Shown one piece after another: positions 29,539 to 39,497 of a stretch of 64,000 nucleotides of DNA. Every line of letters starts with the position of its first letter. Within the stretch, counting starts at the first letter, position 1. Under the pieces are notes generated by a model. It did not search any database and had not been told where the DNA came from. It saw only the letters and a list, made by a program, of their open reading frames with translations. The position numbers were made by a program, and so were the translations under genes. The stretch covers positions 868,001-932,000 of the forward strand of contig NZ_ARVU01000001.1 in the NCBI RefSeq assembly GCF_000384415.1. Reading direction: 5' to 3'. The DNA comes from Cycloclasticus pugetii PS-1. GTDB lineage: Bacteria; Pseudomonadota; Gammaproteobacteria; Methylococcales; Cycloclasticaceae.

Positions 29539-30567
29539 ATGGATGAAAATAAGAAAAAGGCGCTGAGTGCGGCATTACTTCAAATCGAGAAACAATTCGG
29601 TAAAGGGTCAGTCATGCGAATGGGCGATGGTTCAACCATTCCTGATATTGGAACCTATTCAACTGGGTCAATTGCATTGGATGTTGCCTTAGGTGTTGGT
29701 GGCTTGCCACGTGGGCGTATTGTTGAAATTTACGGTCCTGAATCCTCTGGTAAAACAACGTTAACTTTAGAAACCATTGCTCAATGTCAAAAAGCAGGTG
29801 GTACAGCGGCCTTTGTTGATGCAGAGCATGCTCTAGATCCTATTTATGCCGATAAAATTGGTGTGAATATGGACGAATTACTCGTTTCGCAACCTGATAC
29901 GGGTGAACAGGCCTTAGAAATTGTAGATATGTTAGTACGTTCTGGCGCTGTTGATATGGTTGTTGTTGACTCAGTAGCGGCTTTAACACCAAAAGCTGAA
30001 ATCGAAGGGGATATGGGAGATCACCATGTTGGCCTGCAAGCCCGCTTAATGTCTCAAGCGCTTAGAAAGTTAACAGGTAATATCAAACGCTCAAATACCT
30101 TGGTAGTATTTATTAACCAAATTCGAATGAAAATTGGCGTAATGTTTGGCAACCCAGAGACCACAACAGGCGGTAACGCCTTGAAGTTTTATTCATCAGT
30201 TCGTTTAGATATTCGTCGTATCGGTGCGATTAAGAAAGGTGATGAAATATTAGGTAATGATACACGTGTAAAGGTTGTAAAAAATAAGGTAGCGCCACCA
30301 TTTAAACAGGCATTATTTGAAATTTTGTATGGTGAAGGAATTTCACGTGAGGGCGAACTGGTTGACTTAGGTGTGAGCTTAGACCTTGTTGAAAAAGCAG
30401 GCTCTTGGTACAGCTATGGCGGTGCTAAAATTGGCCAAGGTAAGGACAATGCCAAAAGTTTCTTTAAGGAAAACCCTGATAAATCAGCCGAACTAGAGGC
30501 AAACATTAGGGATGCTTTGTTACCTAAAAAAGAGCAGAAAGAAAAATTAATTGATGAAGGTGAGTAA
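29539..30567 (+). CDS. recA: Recombinase RecA
   Basis: Strand-exchange ATPase and SOS co-protease, 342 residues. Walker A is GPESSGKT at 66-73; the loop regions [19 protein letters not shown] in outline and [20 protein letters not shown] are intact, and the C-terminal acidic tail is present. The upstream 114 bases contain no CTG-N10-CAG LexA-type palindrome, so SOS control, if any, uses a different operator. recX follows two bases after the stop codon. Confidence 0.98.
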   Translation: MDENKKKALSAALLQIEKQFGKGSVMRMGDGSTIPDIGTYSTGSIALDVALGVGGLPRGRIVEIYGPESSGKTTLTLETIAQCQKAGGTAAFVDAEHALDPIYADKIGVNMDELLVSQPDTGEQALEIVDMLVRSGAVDMVVVDSVAALTPKAEIEGDMGDHHVGLQARLMSQALRKLTGNIKRSNTLVVFINQIRMKIGVMFGNPETTTGGNALKFYSSVRLDIRRIGAIKKGDEILGNDTRVKVVKNKVAPPFKQALFEILYGEGISREGELVDLGVSLDLVEKAGSWYSYGGAKIGQGKDNAKSFFKENPDKSAELEANIRDALLPKKEQKEKLIDEGE

Positions 30568-30569
30568 GC

Positions 30570-31025
30570 CTGAGTGAAGATAAGAAAAGAGAGCTATCAA
30601 AGCTAAGAGCGAGCTGCCTTGCTATGCTGGCTAGGCGTGAACATAGTCAGCTAGAACTTATTCAAAAGCTCACAGGAAAAGGTTTTGCTGAAAATGATAT
30701 TGAGCGCTTATTAGAAGAGTTTATTGAATTAAATTGGCAAAGTGATCAACGGTTTGCAGAGAGTTACAGTCGTTCAAGGGTTTATAAAGGTTTTGGGCCA
30801 ACTCGAATAGAATACGAATTAAAGCAAAGAGGCGTTGAAGTCAATATTGACACCGTGTTTGATGAACCACCTGATTGGCAAGCGTTATTAAGCGAATTAC
30901 ATACTAAGAAATACGGGCATCAACCGCCAAAAGATATGAAAGAACGGGCAAAACGTACACGCTTCTTTCAACATAAAGGGTATACCAACGAGATGATTCG
31001 GCAATTGTTTAATCAATTGTCTTAA
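30570..31025 (+). CDS. recX: Regulatory protein RecX, probably with a CTG start
   Basis: Modulator of RecA filaments. The frame is open from 30564, and the only ATG (30624) falls inside the conserved first helix: family members start well before [11 protein letters not shown]. From a CTG at 30570 the protein is 151 residues and begins [20 protein letters not shown], which aligns with the N-terminal helix of E. coli RecX. GAAGGTGAG sits a suitable distance upstream. If only the ATG is used, the product is 133 residues and lacks helix 1. The repeats characteristic of RecX ([27 protein letters not shown]) are clear. It overlaps alaS by one base. Confidence 0.82.
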   Translation: MSEDKKRELSKLRASCLAMLARREHSQLELIQKLTGKGFAENDIERLLEEFIELNWQSDQRFAESYSRSRVYKGFGPTRIEYELKQRGVEVNIDTVFDEPPDWQALLSELHTKKYGHQPPKDMKERAKRTRFFQHKGYTNEMIRQLFNQLS

Positions 31026-33658
31026 TGCAGGTTTTAAACGAGATGAAAAATTTAAGCAGTGCTGAAATTAGATCAGCCTTTTTGACATATTTTGAAAAAC
31101 GCGGACATCAGATTGTTCCGTCTAGCTCGTTGGTGCCTGGAAACGACCCAACGCTATTGTTTACTAATGCGGGTATGGTGCAGTTTAAAAACGTTTTCCT
31201 AGGAGAAGAAAAGCGTTCATACACGATGGCGACCTCTTCGCAGCGTTGTGTTAGAGCGGGTGGTAAGCATAACGACCTTGAAAATGTTGGTTACACGGCG
31301 CGTCATCACACCTTTTTTGAAATGCTGGGCAATTTTAGTTTTGGTGAATACTTTAAACGTGATGCTATTAAATATGCATGGGATTTTCTTGTTGAGGAAC
31401 TTGGTATTCCTGCTGAAAAACTATGGGTGACCGTTTTTGATGAAGACACAGAAGCTGCTGATATTTGGCTAAATGAAGTCGGCGTCGATGCGGACCGTTT
31501 GTCAAGAATTGGTGCAAAAGACAACTTCTGGTCAATGGGCGAGACAGGTCCGTGTGGCCCATGTTCTGAAATATTTTATGATCATGGTGAGCAGGTTGCC
31601 GGAGGCCCCCCCGGCACACCAGAAGAAGATGGTGATCGTTACGTCGAAATATGGAATTTAGTTTTCATGCAGTACGATCGTAATGATAAAGGCGAGTTAA
31701 CACCATTACCAAAGCCCTCTGTTGATACAGGTATGGGTTTGGAGCGTGTGGCAGCTGTTTTGCAAGGCGTCCACAATAATTATGATATTGAGCTGTTTAA
31801 ATCTCTCATTAAAAATGCAGCAACATTAACGGGCACAAAAGATACAAGTCATACTTCTTTACGTGTTTTAGTTGACCATATTCGCTCATGTGCATTTCTT
31901 ATCGTAGATGGTGTGCAACCTTCTAATGAAGGTCGCGGTTATGTGTTAAGGCGTATTATTCGCCGAGCCATTCGACACGGCTATAAATTGGATATGAAAG
32001 AGGTCTTCTTTCATAAGCTCGTGCAACCCTTAGTGGAGCAAATGGGCTCAGCGTATCCTGAATTAACTGAAAAAGCGGATATGGTGAGTAATATCTTGCT
32101 AAAAGAAGAGCAACGTTTTGCTGAAACGTTAGAGCAAGGAATGAAGCTTTTGCAAGATGGTACGCAATCATTAAAAGATAAACTGATTACCGGTGAAACG
32201 GCTTTTAAACTCTATGATACCTATGGTTTTCCCGTTGATTTAACCGCTGATTATGCAAGGGAGAATGGCTTAACTGTAGACTTCGATGGTTTTGAAAAGG
32301 CCATGGACGCTCAACGTGAACGTGCAAGGTCAGCCAGTTCATTTTCTGCAGATGGCCCCGATTTGCCGCATTTAACACAAGCAACTGAGTTTATTGGCTA
32401 TGAGTCGCTGCAAGCAGAATCCAAACTGGAAGCTATTTATAAAAATGGTGAACAAAGTTCGACAATTTGTGAGGGCGAAAGTGGTTATTTAGTGTTAGAT
32501 AAAACGCCTTTTTATGCAGAGTCAGGCGGTCAAGCTGGCGATCATGGACAGATTACTACATCAACGGCAATATTTGATGTGGTAGATGTTCAAAAAAAGG
32601 CAGATGCCTATTTCCATATTGGTCAAGTCAGCAAGGGTGAGTTTAAAAGCGAGCAGATTGTACGCGCTGTAGTCGATAAGAATAATCGACAAGCAACGGC
32701 CTCTAATCACTCGGCGACACACCTTTTACACGCAGCTCTTCGTAAAGTGCTGGGTGAACACGTTACACAAAAAGGCTCGCTGGTTGAAGCAAGCAGGCTA
32801 CGTTTTGATTTTAGCCACTTCGAGCCCATTACAGCTGCTCAGCTTCAAGAAATTGAGCGTTTAGTTAATGCACAGATTCGCTTTAATGAAGAGGTGCAAA
32901 CACAGGTCACCGATCAAGAAACAGCCATCGCTAACGGTGCTATGGCACTGTTTGGTGAAAAGTACGGCGATAAAGTCCGGGTCTTGAAAATGGGTGAGTT
33001 TTCCACAGAGTTATGTGGTGGTACGCATGTCAATCGGGTAGGTGATATTGGCTTTATTAAAATACTCTCTGAAACAGGGATTGCATCGGGCGTACGTCGT
33101 ATAGAAGCTATCGCTGGAGAAGGTGCGTTATCATGGGTAGAGCAGGGTGATGAGCTACTGCAAAAAATTGCCAAAGTGGTTAAAGGTAATCGTGAATCTG
33201 CATTAGAGAAGGTTGTTCAAATTCAAGATAAAAATAAAGCACTTGAAAAAGAACTAGAACAATTAAAAGGTCAATTAGCAACAGCAGCCAGTGGTGATTT
33301 GCAAAACCAAGCAGTACAAATTGATGGGCTTAATGTGTTGGCTGCCAATATTGAGGGTGCAGACAATAAAACGTTACGTGATTTAGTAGACCAATTAAAA
33401 GACAAATTAGGCAATGCAGCGGTTGTTCTATCTACAACACAGGGTGAAAAAATAACGTTAATAGCGGGTGTTTCTAAAAATCAAACTGACCGTATAAAGG
33501 CGGGTGAGTTGGTTAATTCCGTCGCTTTACAGGTCGGTGGTAAAGGTGGTGGCAGAGCGGATATGGCACAGGCGGGCGGTAATGATCTTGCTGCGTTAGA
33601 GGGTGCTTTAAAATCAGTACCAACTTGGGTTGAGAAAAAATTAACGGATGCTAGTTAA
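31025..33658 (+). CDS. alaS: Alanine--tRNA ligase
   Basis: Charges tRNA-Ala; 877 residues. Catalytic core from [29 protein letters not shown] in outline, editing domain with the zinc site [12 protein letters not shown] (HXXXH) and CGGTHV, and a C-terminal C-Ala domain ending [18 protein letters not shown] at 31025 overlaps the recX stop (TAATG). A second ATG at 31043 gives [13 protein letters not shown], the usual family start, and may be the real one; neither has a clear ribosome site. Confidence 0.96.
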   Translation: MQVLNEMKNLSSAEIRSAFLTYFEKRGHQIVPSSSLVPGNDPTLLFTNAGMVQFKNVFLGEEKRSYTMATSSQRCVRAGGKHNDLENVGYTARHHTFFEMLGNFSFGEYFKRDAIKYAWDFLVEELGIPAEKLWVTVFDEDTEAADIWLNEVGVDADRLSRIGAKDNFWSMGETGPCGPCSEIFYDHGEQVAGGPPGTPEEDGDRYVEIWNLVFMQYDRNDKGELTPLPKPSVDTGMGLERVAAVLQGVHNNYDIELFKSLIKNAATLTGTKDTSHTSLRVLVDHIRSCAFLIVDGVQPSNEGRGYVLRRIIRRAIRHGYKLDMKEVFFHKLVQPLVEQMGSAYPELTEKADMVSNILLKEEQRFAETLEQGMKLLQDGTQSLKDKLITGETAFKLYDTYGFPVDLTADYARENGLTVDFDGFEKAMDAQRERARSASSFSADGPDLPHLTQATEFIGYESLQAESKLEAIYKNGEQSSTICEGESGYLVLDKTPFYAESGGQAGDHGQITTSTAIFDVVDVQKKADAYFHIGQVSKGEFKSEQIVRAVVDKNNRQATASNHSATHLLHAALRKVLGEHVTQKGSLVEASRLRFDFSHFEPITAAQLQEIERLVNAQIRFNEEVQTQVTDQETAIANGAMALFGEKYGDKVRVLKMGEFSTELCGGTHVNRVGDIGFIKILSETGIASGVRRIEAIAGEGALSWVEQGDELLQKIAKVVKGNRESALEKVVQIQDKNKALEKELEQLKGQLATAASGDLQNQAVQIDGLNVLAANIEGADNKTLRDLVDQLKDKLGNAAVVLSTTQGEKITLIAGVSKNQTDRIKAGELVNSVALQVGGKGGGRADMAQAGGNDLAALEGALKSVPTWVEKKLTDAS

Positions 33659-33723
33659 TAAGTATTAGGGTCTAATCTAGCAACGTTCAGACGATAAATT
33701 ACGCAAGATATGATGAAGCAACG

Positions 33724-34944
33724 ATGAGTTTACATGTACATAAATATGGTGGCACTTCCGTAGGCACTGCTGAAAAAATAAAAGGTGTTGCCAAAAAGTT
33801 AGTCCAAGAAAAAAAATCGACACAGCATGATTTAGTTGTTGTGGTGTCAGCGATGAGTGGTGAAACAAACCGTATGACGGAGCTTGCAAAGCAAATGCAG
33901 CGCAGCCCCTCTGCGAAACAAATGGATGTATTACTATCTACTGGAGAACAAGTGACCATAGCCCTATTGTGTATGGCGCTTGAAGAACTGGGTCAAGAAG
34001 CAACGTCTTATACGGGTGGGCAAGTCAAAATAGTGACTGATGACGCCCATGGGAAAGCTCGTATAGAGGAAATCCAAACAACGAACATTCAAGCAGATTT
34101 AGATAACAATAGAATTGTTGTCGTAGCAGGCTTTCAAGGTGTAACGGCTAGTGGGGCAATAACGACCTTAGGGAGAGGGGGCTCAGATACAACAGCTGTG
34201 GCCTTAGCTGCCGCGCTAAAGGCTGATGAGTGTAGAATTTATACTGATGTAGATGGTGTTTATACCACCGACCCAAGGGTTGAACCAAAAGCAAGAAGAT
34301 TGGACAGAATTACTTTCGAAGAAATGCTTGAAATGGCCAGCTTGGGTTCTAAAATTTTGCAAATTCGTTCTGTAGAATTTGCGGGTAAATACAATGTTCC
34401 ATTACGTGTTTTATCGACCTTTGTTGAGGGGGAAGGCACGCTAATTACTTATGAGGACGATGAAATGGAAAAAGCATTAATTTCTGGAATTGCGTTTAAT
34501 CGTGATGAGGCAAAAGTAACCTTGGCTGGCGTGCCAGATATGCCTGGCGTTGCTTCAGCAATTCTAAAACCGATTTCAGATGCTAATATTGAAATTGATA
34601 TGATTGTGCAAAATATTGCGGAAGATAAAACCACAGATTTTACCTTTACAGTCCACAGAAATGATTATGAAAAAACGATGCAGATATTACAAAATATTTG
34701 CGCTGAGCTAGGGGCTAAAAATGTTGACGGCGATAATAAAATAGTTAAAGTGTCGATCGTGGGCGTTGGGATGCGTTCGCACGCAGGCATTGCCAGTCAA
34801 ATGTTTACAGCGTTAGCAGACGAAGGGATTAATATTCGAATGATATCAACCTCAGAAATTAAAATTTCAGTTGTGGTCGATGAAAAATACTTAGAATTAG
34901 CGGTTCGTACGTTGCATGAATCTTTTGGTCTGTCAGGTGAATAA
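33724..34944 (+). CDS. lysC: Aspartate kinase (lysine/threonine pathway)
   Basis: Phosphorylates aspartate at the head of lysine, threonine, methionine and diaminopimelate synthesis. The 406-residue protein has KYGGTSVG at 7-14, the kinase core up to about 245 and two ACT regulatory domains at about 265-400. An internal ATG at 34465 (residue 248) is preceded by GAGGA at 34453-34457, which would produce a separate ACT-only regulatory subunit as in alpha2-beta2 aspartokinases. It is distinct from the second aspartokinase in the ectoine operon. Position between alaS and csrA is the usual one. Confidence 0.95.
   Translation: MSLHVHKYGGTSVGTAEKIKGVAKKLVQEKKSTQHDLVVVVSAMSGETNRMTELAKQMQRSPSAKQMDVLLSTGEQVTIALLCMALEELGQEATSYTGGQVKIVTDDAHGKARIEEIQTTNIQADLDNNRIVVVAGFQGVTASGAITTLGRGGSDTTAVALAAALKADECRIYTDVDGVYTTDPRVEPKARRLDRITFEEMLEMASLGSKILQIRSVEFAGKYNVPLRVLSTFVEGEGTLITYEDDEMEKALISGIAFNRDEAKVTLAGVPDMPGVASAILKPISDANIEIDMIVQNIAEDKTTDFTFTVHRNDYEKTMQILQNICAELGAKNVDGDNKIVKVSIVGVGMRSHAGIASQMFTALADEGINIRMISTSEIKISVVVDEKYLELAVRTLHESFGLSGE
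34465..34944 (+). CDS. Internal start giving the aspartokinase beta (ACT-only) subunit
   Basis: In-frame ATG inside lysC with a good GAGGA ribosome site seven bases upstream. The 159-residue product would start MEKALISGIAFNRDEAKVTL and contain only the two ACT domains. Beta subunits of heterotetrameric aspartokinases in Bacillus, Corynebacterium and pseudomonads begin at the equivalent residue. It is an inference from the signal and from family knowledge. Confidence 0.6.
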   Translation: MEKALISGIAFNRDEAKVTLAGVPDMPGVASAILKPISDANIEIDMIVQNIAEDKTTDFTFTVHRNDYEKTMQILQNICAELGAKNVDGDNKIVKVSIVGVGMRSHAGIASQMFTALADEGINIRMISTSEIKISVVVDEKYLELAVRTLHESFGLSGE

Positions 34945-35056
34945 TCATCACTTGAGAGCTGTTTGAGTTTAATTAGCTATGGTAGAATACGCCAAATAAT
35001 AATAAATATATAAATTGGTTGGCAACGCTTCAAAGAAGAAGCAATAAGGAGCTAAT

Positions 35057-35242
35057 ATGCTTATATTAACGCGTAAAGTTGGTGAGTCCCTTGTGATTGG
35101 AGATGATGTCTCTATCATCGTTTTAGGGGTAAAAGGAAACCAAGTAAGAATTGGAGTTGACGCACCTAAAAGCGTTACTGTTCATCGTGAAGAGATTTAT
35201 AATAAAATTCAAGATGAAAAAGGTACAGACGGTAACAAATAG
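35057..35242 (+). CDS. csrA: Carbon storage regulator CsrA
   Basis: A 61-residue RNA-binding post-transcriptional regulator with the family start [18 protein letters not shown] and [11 protein letters not shown] at the end. AAGGAG precedes the ATG. A possible promoter is TGTTTG (34960-34965) with TAGAAT (34983-34988) at 17-base spacing. The order lysC-csrA-tRNA-Ser is conserved in gammaproteobacteria. Confidence 0.97.
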   Translation: MLILTRKVGESLVIGDDVSIIVLGVKGNQVRIGVDAPKSVTVHREEIYNKIQDEKGTDGNK

Positions 35243-35257
35243 TCAGTAATAAATTCC

Positions 35258-35349
35258 GGAGAGATGGCCGAGCGGCTGAAGGCGCTCCCCTGCTAAGGGA
35301 GTATGGGTTTTATAGCCCATCGAGGGTTCGAATCCCTCTCTCTCCGCCA
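35258..35349 (+). tRNA. tRNA-Ser (anticodon GCU)
   Basis: A 92-base class II tRNA with encoded CCA. The acceptor GGAGAGA (35258-35264) pairs with TCTCTCC. The anticodon arm CTCCCCTGCTAAGGGAG gives GCU for serine AGC/AGU codons. A long variable arm (TATGGG/CCCAT) and a T arm with GGTTCGAATCC are visible. Confidence 0.97.
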
Positions 35350-35554
35350 TTTGTGAGATCAATCAATAAAGTTCAATTTATTGGTTTCTCTTAGTTAATA
35401 CATCATTGTTGGTGTTAATTCCCGTTCAAATCGACTTAATTAGCTTTGTTCATCAAAGCAAAATAGCCTAGTAGTTAGCGTACAGTGCAGATCGTTTGTG
35501 AAGCAATGAGCTGACTTTCTTTATATGACTACTCAAAAGCAGCAACATTAGTCT

Positions 35555-36649
35555 TCATTCACGAGATACTTCACCAGGCTTTGGGACATCGTCCTTATTA
35601 ACGTGTTGTTCGGCAGAAATTTCACTAGCCCATTGATGATCAGCGGCGCGGGAATCTAAACTACTTTGTTTGTTGTTTTCTAATGGCGTTAATGAGAGCC
35701 TAGTTAGTAAAGGAAAGTGGTCAGAACCAATAGAAGGTAAGCACTGAATGGCCCGTAAAGTGAAATGTTTACTATGAAATAAATGGTCTAAAGGCCAACG
35801 CATAAAGGGGTAATCCACATGGAATGTGTTGAGCACGCCTCGTCCAACTCGCGGGTCTAATAAGCCGCTAATTTTTCGGAAAAGTCGGGTTGTTGCAGAC
35901 CATGCAACGTCATTAAGGTCGCCAGCTACGATGACAGGCTGGTCACTTTCGGCCACACTTCTAGCTACAATAACTAGTTCAGCATCCCGTTCTGATGACT
36001 CAGGGTTTTCCGTTGGACTTGGAGGAGCGGGGTGAAGAAAATGCGCGCGAATTTTGTCACCCGTGCGTAGTTCTAGCGTTGCATGTATCGATGGAATACC
36101 TTCTTCAACTAAATAGCATATTTCTGTTTCTGCTAACGCTAAGCGTGAAAAAACGTGCATGCCATAAAGGTTGTCGAGAGGGCACTTAACACTATAAGGC
36201 ATTTGCGTTGCCAACACTTGAAGCTTTTCTTCCCACCACTGATCTGACTCAAGCGTAACAAGGACATCAGGTTGATGTTTGTTGACCAACGCTATTAACG
36301 CATCAGCATTATGGTTTGATTTAAGTACATTAGAGGTCAGAACACTCAGTTGATTATCTGGACTGTCATCAGTTGAAGTAAGGACCTCCTTAGGCCAAAA
36401 AAAGGTGTAGGGTAATATCCAGCATAATTGCCAGATTAAACAGATAAGCGTTATGCTTATTAAGCATTGAGTGATCAGCAATTGGCTGTCAAGAAAAAGA
36501 AAATGTGCTGCTAAAAGGACAATCGCCAACGTGGCAAACTGTAAGCGAGGAAAATCCATCGCTCTAATTAACCAATGTGAAATTTTTAATAAAGGCAGGA
36601 AAGTCACCAAAAAAATAAAAACTGTGGAGATTAAGAGTACGGATAACAT
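35555..36649 (-). CDS. Membrane-anchored endonuclease/exonuclease/phosphatase family protein
   Basis: A 364-residue protein with three N-terminal membrane helices (about 3-22, 38-56 and 60-85) and an EEP (DNase I-like) domain. Catalytic elements are SNVLKSN at 106-112, E134 in VTLESD, GDLND at 243-247, PLDHLF at 286-291 and SDHFP at 309-313. The layout is that of the YafD-like group, whose substrate is not certain; phosphodiester or phospholipid head-group hydrolysis are both possible. A basic, Gln-rich tail follows the domain. It is convergent with the csrA-tRNA-Ser block. Confidence 0.82.
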   Translation of the reverse strand: MLSVLLISTVFIFLVTFLPLLKISHWLIRAMDFPRLQFATLAIVLLAAHFLFLDSQLLITQCLISITLICLIWQLCWILPYTFFWPKEVLTSTDDSPDNQLSVLTSNVLKSNHNADALIALVNKHQPDVLVTLESDQWWEEKLQVLATQMPYSVKCPLDNLYGMHVFSRLALAETEICYLVEEGIPSIHATLELRTGDKIRAHFLHPAPPSPTENPESSERDAELVIVARSVAESDQPVIVAGDLNDVAWSATTRLFRKISGLLDPRVGRGVLNTFHVDYPFMRWPLDHLFHSKHFTLRAIQCLPSIGSDHFPLLTRLSLTPLENNKQSSLDSRAADHQWASEISAEQHVNKDDVPKPGEVSRE

Positions 36650-37051
36650 TCTGCGACTACCTTTGTATGGTTAATAAAATCGTACGTATTTAGGCTCGAA
36701 ATGGCCAATTTATCGTGGATAAGAATGCCATAAAAACTTATAAAGTGCAGCGTCAGTTGTTACTGGAGATAAGCTTTTGTGCCCAATTCTTATTTGGTAG
36801 TGCTATATGAAATAAAATTAGAAGCTTTAAGTTTAATTAAGGTGTGTCGTATATCTACCTACAGCTTATTAGCTGAAGGCTGTTCCATCAAGTTCAGCAG
36901 CATAAGATCTGACCGTTTAAGTAAACGATATCGTTTGTGTTGCTGGTGCTGTAAAAATCAGCATGGTTTTTTATGACAGTTATAAAAAAAGGCGCCTTTA
37001 AAAACGCCTTTTAATATTTTTAACTGCCAAAAATTGATACTTATCGGTCTT
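36650..37051. other. Intergenic gap with a terminator at its right end
   Basis: About 400 bases. The left part should carry the promoter of the EEP gene. A 65-codon frame at 36779-36976 starts with GTG but has cysteine- and serine-rich random-looking sequence and I reject it. The right end holds the hairpin terminator at 36987-37012. Confidence 0.6.
36987..37012 (-). terminator. Intrinsic terminator of the ectoine-ask-TPR transcript
   Basis: AAAAGGCG at 36987-36994 pairs with CGCCTTTT at 37005-37012. Read on the minus strand the stem ends in a run of seven T residues. It lies 40 bases beyond the stop codon of the TPR gene, where a terminator for the minus-strand operon is expected. Confidence 0.8.
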
Positions 37052-37936
37052 TTAGCTGGTCTCTTTGCCCATTAGGCGAGGTAGTTCACTAAACACTTCA
37101 TGGTTAACTAATGCTTGCAAGGCTGGGTCATCGTGAATACTCTCCAAGTAACTTTCTCGCCTATTAAGTGCTTCGATTAGAAAGTGAAGTGCTTCATCAA
37201 ATTGCCTCATAGCGGTATATGCGCAGGCCAATTGATAAAATGCACGACTATTTTCAGGGTCTATTTTAAGTGCTTGGTGACATAAATTAGCCGCCCATTG
37301 AGGTTCGTTCAATTCAAGTACTGCATTGGCTTTATAGGTTATTGCCTCGCAATCATCACGGCGTATTTTAAGAATTTCGTCATAAATGGTTATTTTGTTG
37401 GAAGGGGAGTCATCTTGTTGTGCCTGTAACCAAAGTGATTGGAGTTCTTGTGTTAATTCGATTTCTTCACGGTTTTCATCAATATGTTGCGTTTTTTGCT
37501 GTAATTGCTCTTCAATCATTTCTAATCGAGCCTCATATTCATGAATCAGCTTTGATATTTCCTCATCGGCGAGAGAATGTACGCGTTCTTTGATGTCCCT
37601 TATTGAGGTCCAGCCGACCAATACTAAAACGGATGTTGCTGCAGCTATCAAATAAAAGAAGTAGGTAACGGTGTCGGTTGCATAAGCCACAGCACGGTCA
37701 ACGGAGTTATGTTCACGATCTAAAATTTGTTGCAGTAATTCTTGTTTTGATTTGGCTTGATCGATACGCAATTGTTTAATTTCATCTAATACATAGCGTT
37801 CAACAAATGGGGAGTAGAGCGGTTTCTCTAAATTATCAATTTTTTCCGGTATAGGGTCATCGACAGTGGTGGCGGCCGCTAATAATATAGGAAACAAGCA
37901 ACTTAATAGAATCAGCTTTTTTATGATGCGAGACAT
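37052..37936 (-). CDS. Exported/membrane TPR-repeat protein coupled to ectoine aspartokinase
   Basis: A 294-residue protein with an N-terminal hydrophobic signal (1-21), a second membrane helix at about 90-108 (TYFFYLIAAATSVLVLVGW), a charged coiled-coil at about 110-170, and TPR-like helices at about 190-260 (ENSRAFYQLACAYTAMRQFDEALHFL). The end, DPALQALVNHEVFSELP, fits the end-of-group pattern of TPR proteins. Its start overlaps the ask stop region by 16 bases, so translation is coupled and it is the last gene before the terminator. I know no described function for a TPR protein in an ectoine operon. Confidence 0.75.
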   Translation of the reverse strand: MSRIIKKLILLSCLFPILLAAATTVDDPIPEKIDNLEKPLYSPFVERYVLDEIKQLRIDQAKSKQELLQQILDREHNSVDRAVAYATDTVTYFFYLIAAATSVLVLVGWTSIRDIKERVHSLADEEISKLIHEYEARLEMIEEQLQQKTQHIDENREEIELTQELQSLWLQAQQDDSPSNKITIYDEILKIRRDDCEAITYKANAVLELNEPQWAANLCHQALKIDPENSRAFYQLACAYTAMRQFDEALHFLIEALNRRESYLESIHDDPALQALVNHEVFSELPRLMGKETS

Positions 37937-39354
37937 ATGGCCCTTCCGTGATCATGAACTTCTACCAGTGCGGCATGTAAGCTTTTCACTGTATTGTCAT
38001 GGTCTGCTTCGTTGACAATAAATTGCATATCTACTTGGCGCATTGACTGGTGGACAGCCAAAACACTAATATTTTCGTTGGCCACTGCCTGCACCATTTT
38101 TGCTAATATCCCTGGAATTTGCATATCGCTGCCTATAGCAGAAACAATGGCTACTTTTTTATGATTTACATCGGCTTCTGGAAAACGTTCTTTAATTAAG
38201 TAAAGAATGCGTTTTACGGTTTTTAAGTTTGTTGATAAGAAATGGGTAATAGCATTGGCATTGGTGTCCTTAGAGACGATATGTGCATTAAATCGTTTGA
38301 TAATAGAGACTAATTCGCTATCGTAATTTGATAGATTTCCGGCCATATCTTGATCAAACACCTCAAGCGCATAGATTCCTTTACAACCAGCAATGATTTC
38401 AACGCAAGGCGACTCACTAACATAATCGCCAGTAATTAAGGTGCCCGTATGTACTGGCTCAAACGTATTTTTTATACGAAGTGGGATGTCATTTTGTCGT
38501 AAGCCTTTGGCTGCTTTTGGGTGAATGGCCTCCATTCCTAGGTTAGCCAGTTGGTCCGCCACGTCATAATTAGTACGGCCGATAGGAACAGCGTTTTCTT
38601 CACCAACTAATCGAGGGTCAGCGCTGCTTAAGTGAAACTCCTTATGGATAATGGCTTCGCTCGCCCCAGTTAACACAGCTAAACGGCTGAAGGTCATCTC
38701 GCTATAGCCTCTATCAAAAGATGACATGAGGCCAGAATCACTGTGTGCGTAGCCGGTCACAATGGGGAGTTGTTTTTCAAGGTTGATGTGTTGGAAGCTT
38801 AAACGAATACGTTCGTCTAAAGAGATATGGTGGTCAGCTCGCCACCCGGTTAAATCAACAAAGCAAGCATCAACACCATCTCGGTTAAGTAGCTCGGCGG
38901 TGTTCCAAGCGCTATGTGCTTCGCCAATGCTGGCTAACATTTCTCGAACGGTTGCTAAATGCGCATCTAAGGCAAAATGGCCATGTTGGCATAGGCTTTG
39001 TAGGTCGGCTAAGCATTTTTTTGCGTCGTCCATCCGTTCGGCCAAGAAAGTGTTAGCCTTATCTAGCAATGTCGTTTGGCCAAATAGTTCTAGATTAATA
39101 GCTTGTAATTGTTGGTGCAATTCGTCACATTTAGTCAGCCAGCTGTCATCTTCTATGCCGTTGGCAAATAGGCCGTAGATGCCCGGTTGGCCACTTTTTT
39201 TATGTTCCAGTAAGGCATCAGTAACTCCGCCATATGCTGACACTACAAATATTCGTCGGTAAACGCCGTCTAGGTTTTGATTAAGAATGATGTTATCTCG
39301 AACGGACACATAATCGCTCATTGATGTGCCGCCGATCTTTTCTACAGTATGCAT
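37921..39354 (-). CDS. ask: Ectoine-operon aspartokinase (Ask_Ect)
   Basis: Second aspartate kinase of the window (477 residues), of the type that lies in ectoine operons and is relatively free of amino-acid feedback. The start HTVEKIGGTSMSDY carries the kinase motif KIGGTS. SFDRGYSEMTFSRLAVLTGASEAIIHKEFHLSSADPRLVG in outline marks the substrate region, and two ACT domains close the protein. It supplies aspartyl phosphate for diaminobutyrate, the ectoine precursor. AGAGGA precedes the ATG. It is 285 bases after ectD and overlaps the TPR gene. Confidence 0.92.
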   Translation of the reverse strand: MHTVEKIGGTSMSDYVSVRDNIILNQNLDGVYRRIFVVSAYGGVTDALLEHKKSGQPGIYGLFANGIEDDSWLTKCDELHQQLQAINLELFGQTTLLDKANTFLAERMDDAKKCLADLQSLCQHGHFALDAHLATVREMLASIGEAHSAWNTAELLNRDGVDACFVDLTGWRADHHISLDERIRLSFQHINLEKQLPIVTGYAHSDSGLMSSFDRGYSEMTFSRLAVLTGASEAIIHKEFHLSSADPRLVGEENAVPIGRTNYDVADQLANLGMEAIHPKAAKGLRQNDIPLRIKNTFEPVHTGTLITGDYVSESPCVEIIAGCKGIYALEVFDQDMAGNLSNYDSELVSIIKRFNAHIVSKDTNANAITHFLSTNLKTVKRILYLIKERFPEADVNHKKVAIVSAIGSDMQIPGILAKMVQAVANENISVLAVHQSMRQVDMQFIVNEADHDNTVKSLHAALVEVHDHGRAICLAS

Positions 39355-39497
39355 TTTATCCTCTATGTATTATGTTTAAATCGCTGAGTTTCAGTGCAAG
39401 ATGGGCATAATGGTGAGCTCAGTTTAGTTATTAGTCTGGTTAATAGACTTTTAAGGTCACACATAAATAGTTCCCCGTATGCTCAGCTATGTATGGT

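Noticed and set aside
35364-35383. CAATAAA/TTTATTG hairpin after tRNA-Ser as a terminator
   Set aside because: The stem is almost only A-T and no T-tract follows; too weak to call.
36779-36976. 65-codon frame with a GTG start and GGAG some way upstream
   Set aside because: The ribosome site is 11 bases away, composition is unlike a protein (Cys-Trp-Cys-Cys end), and no family is recalled.
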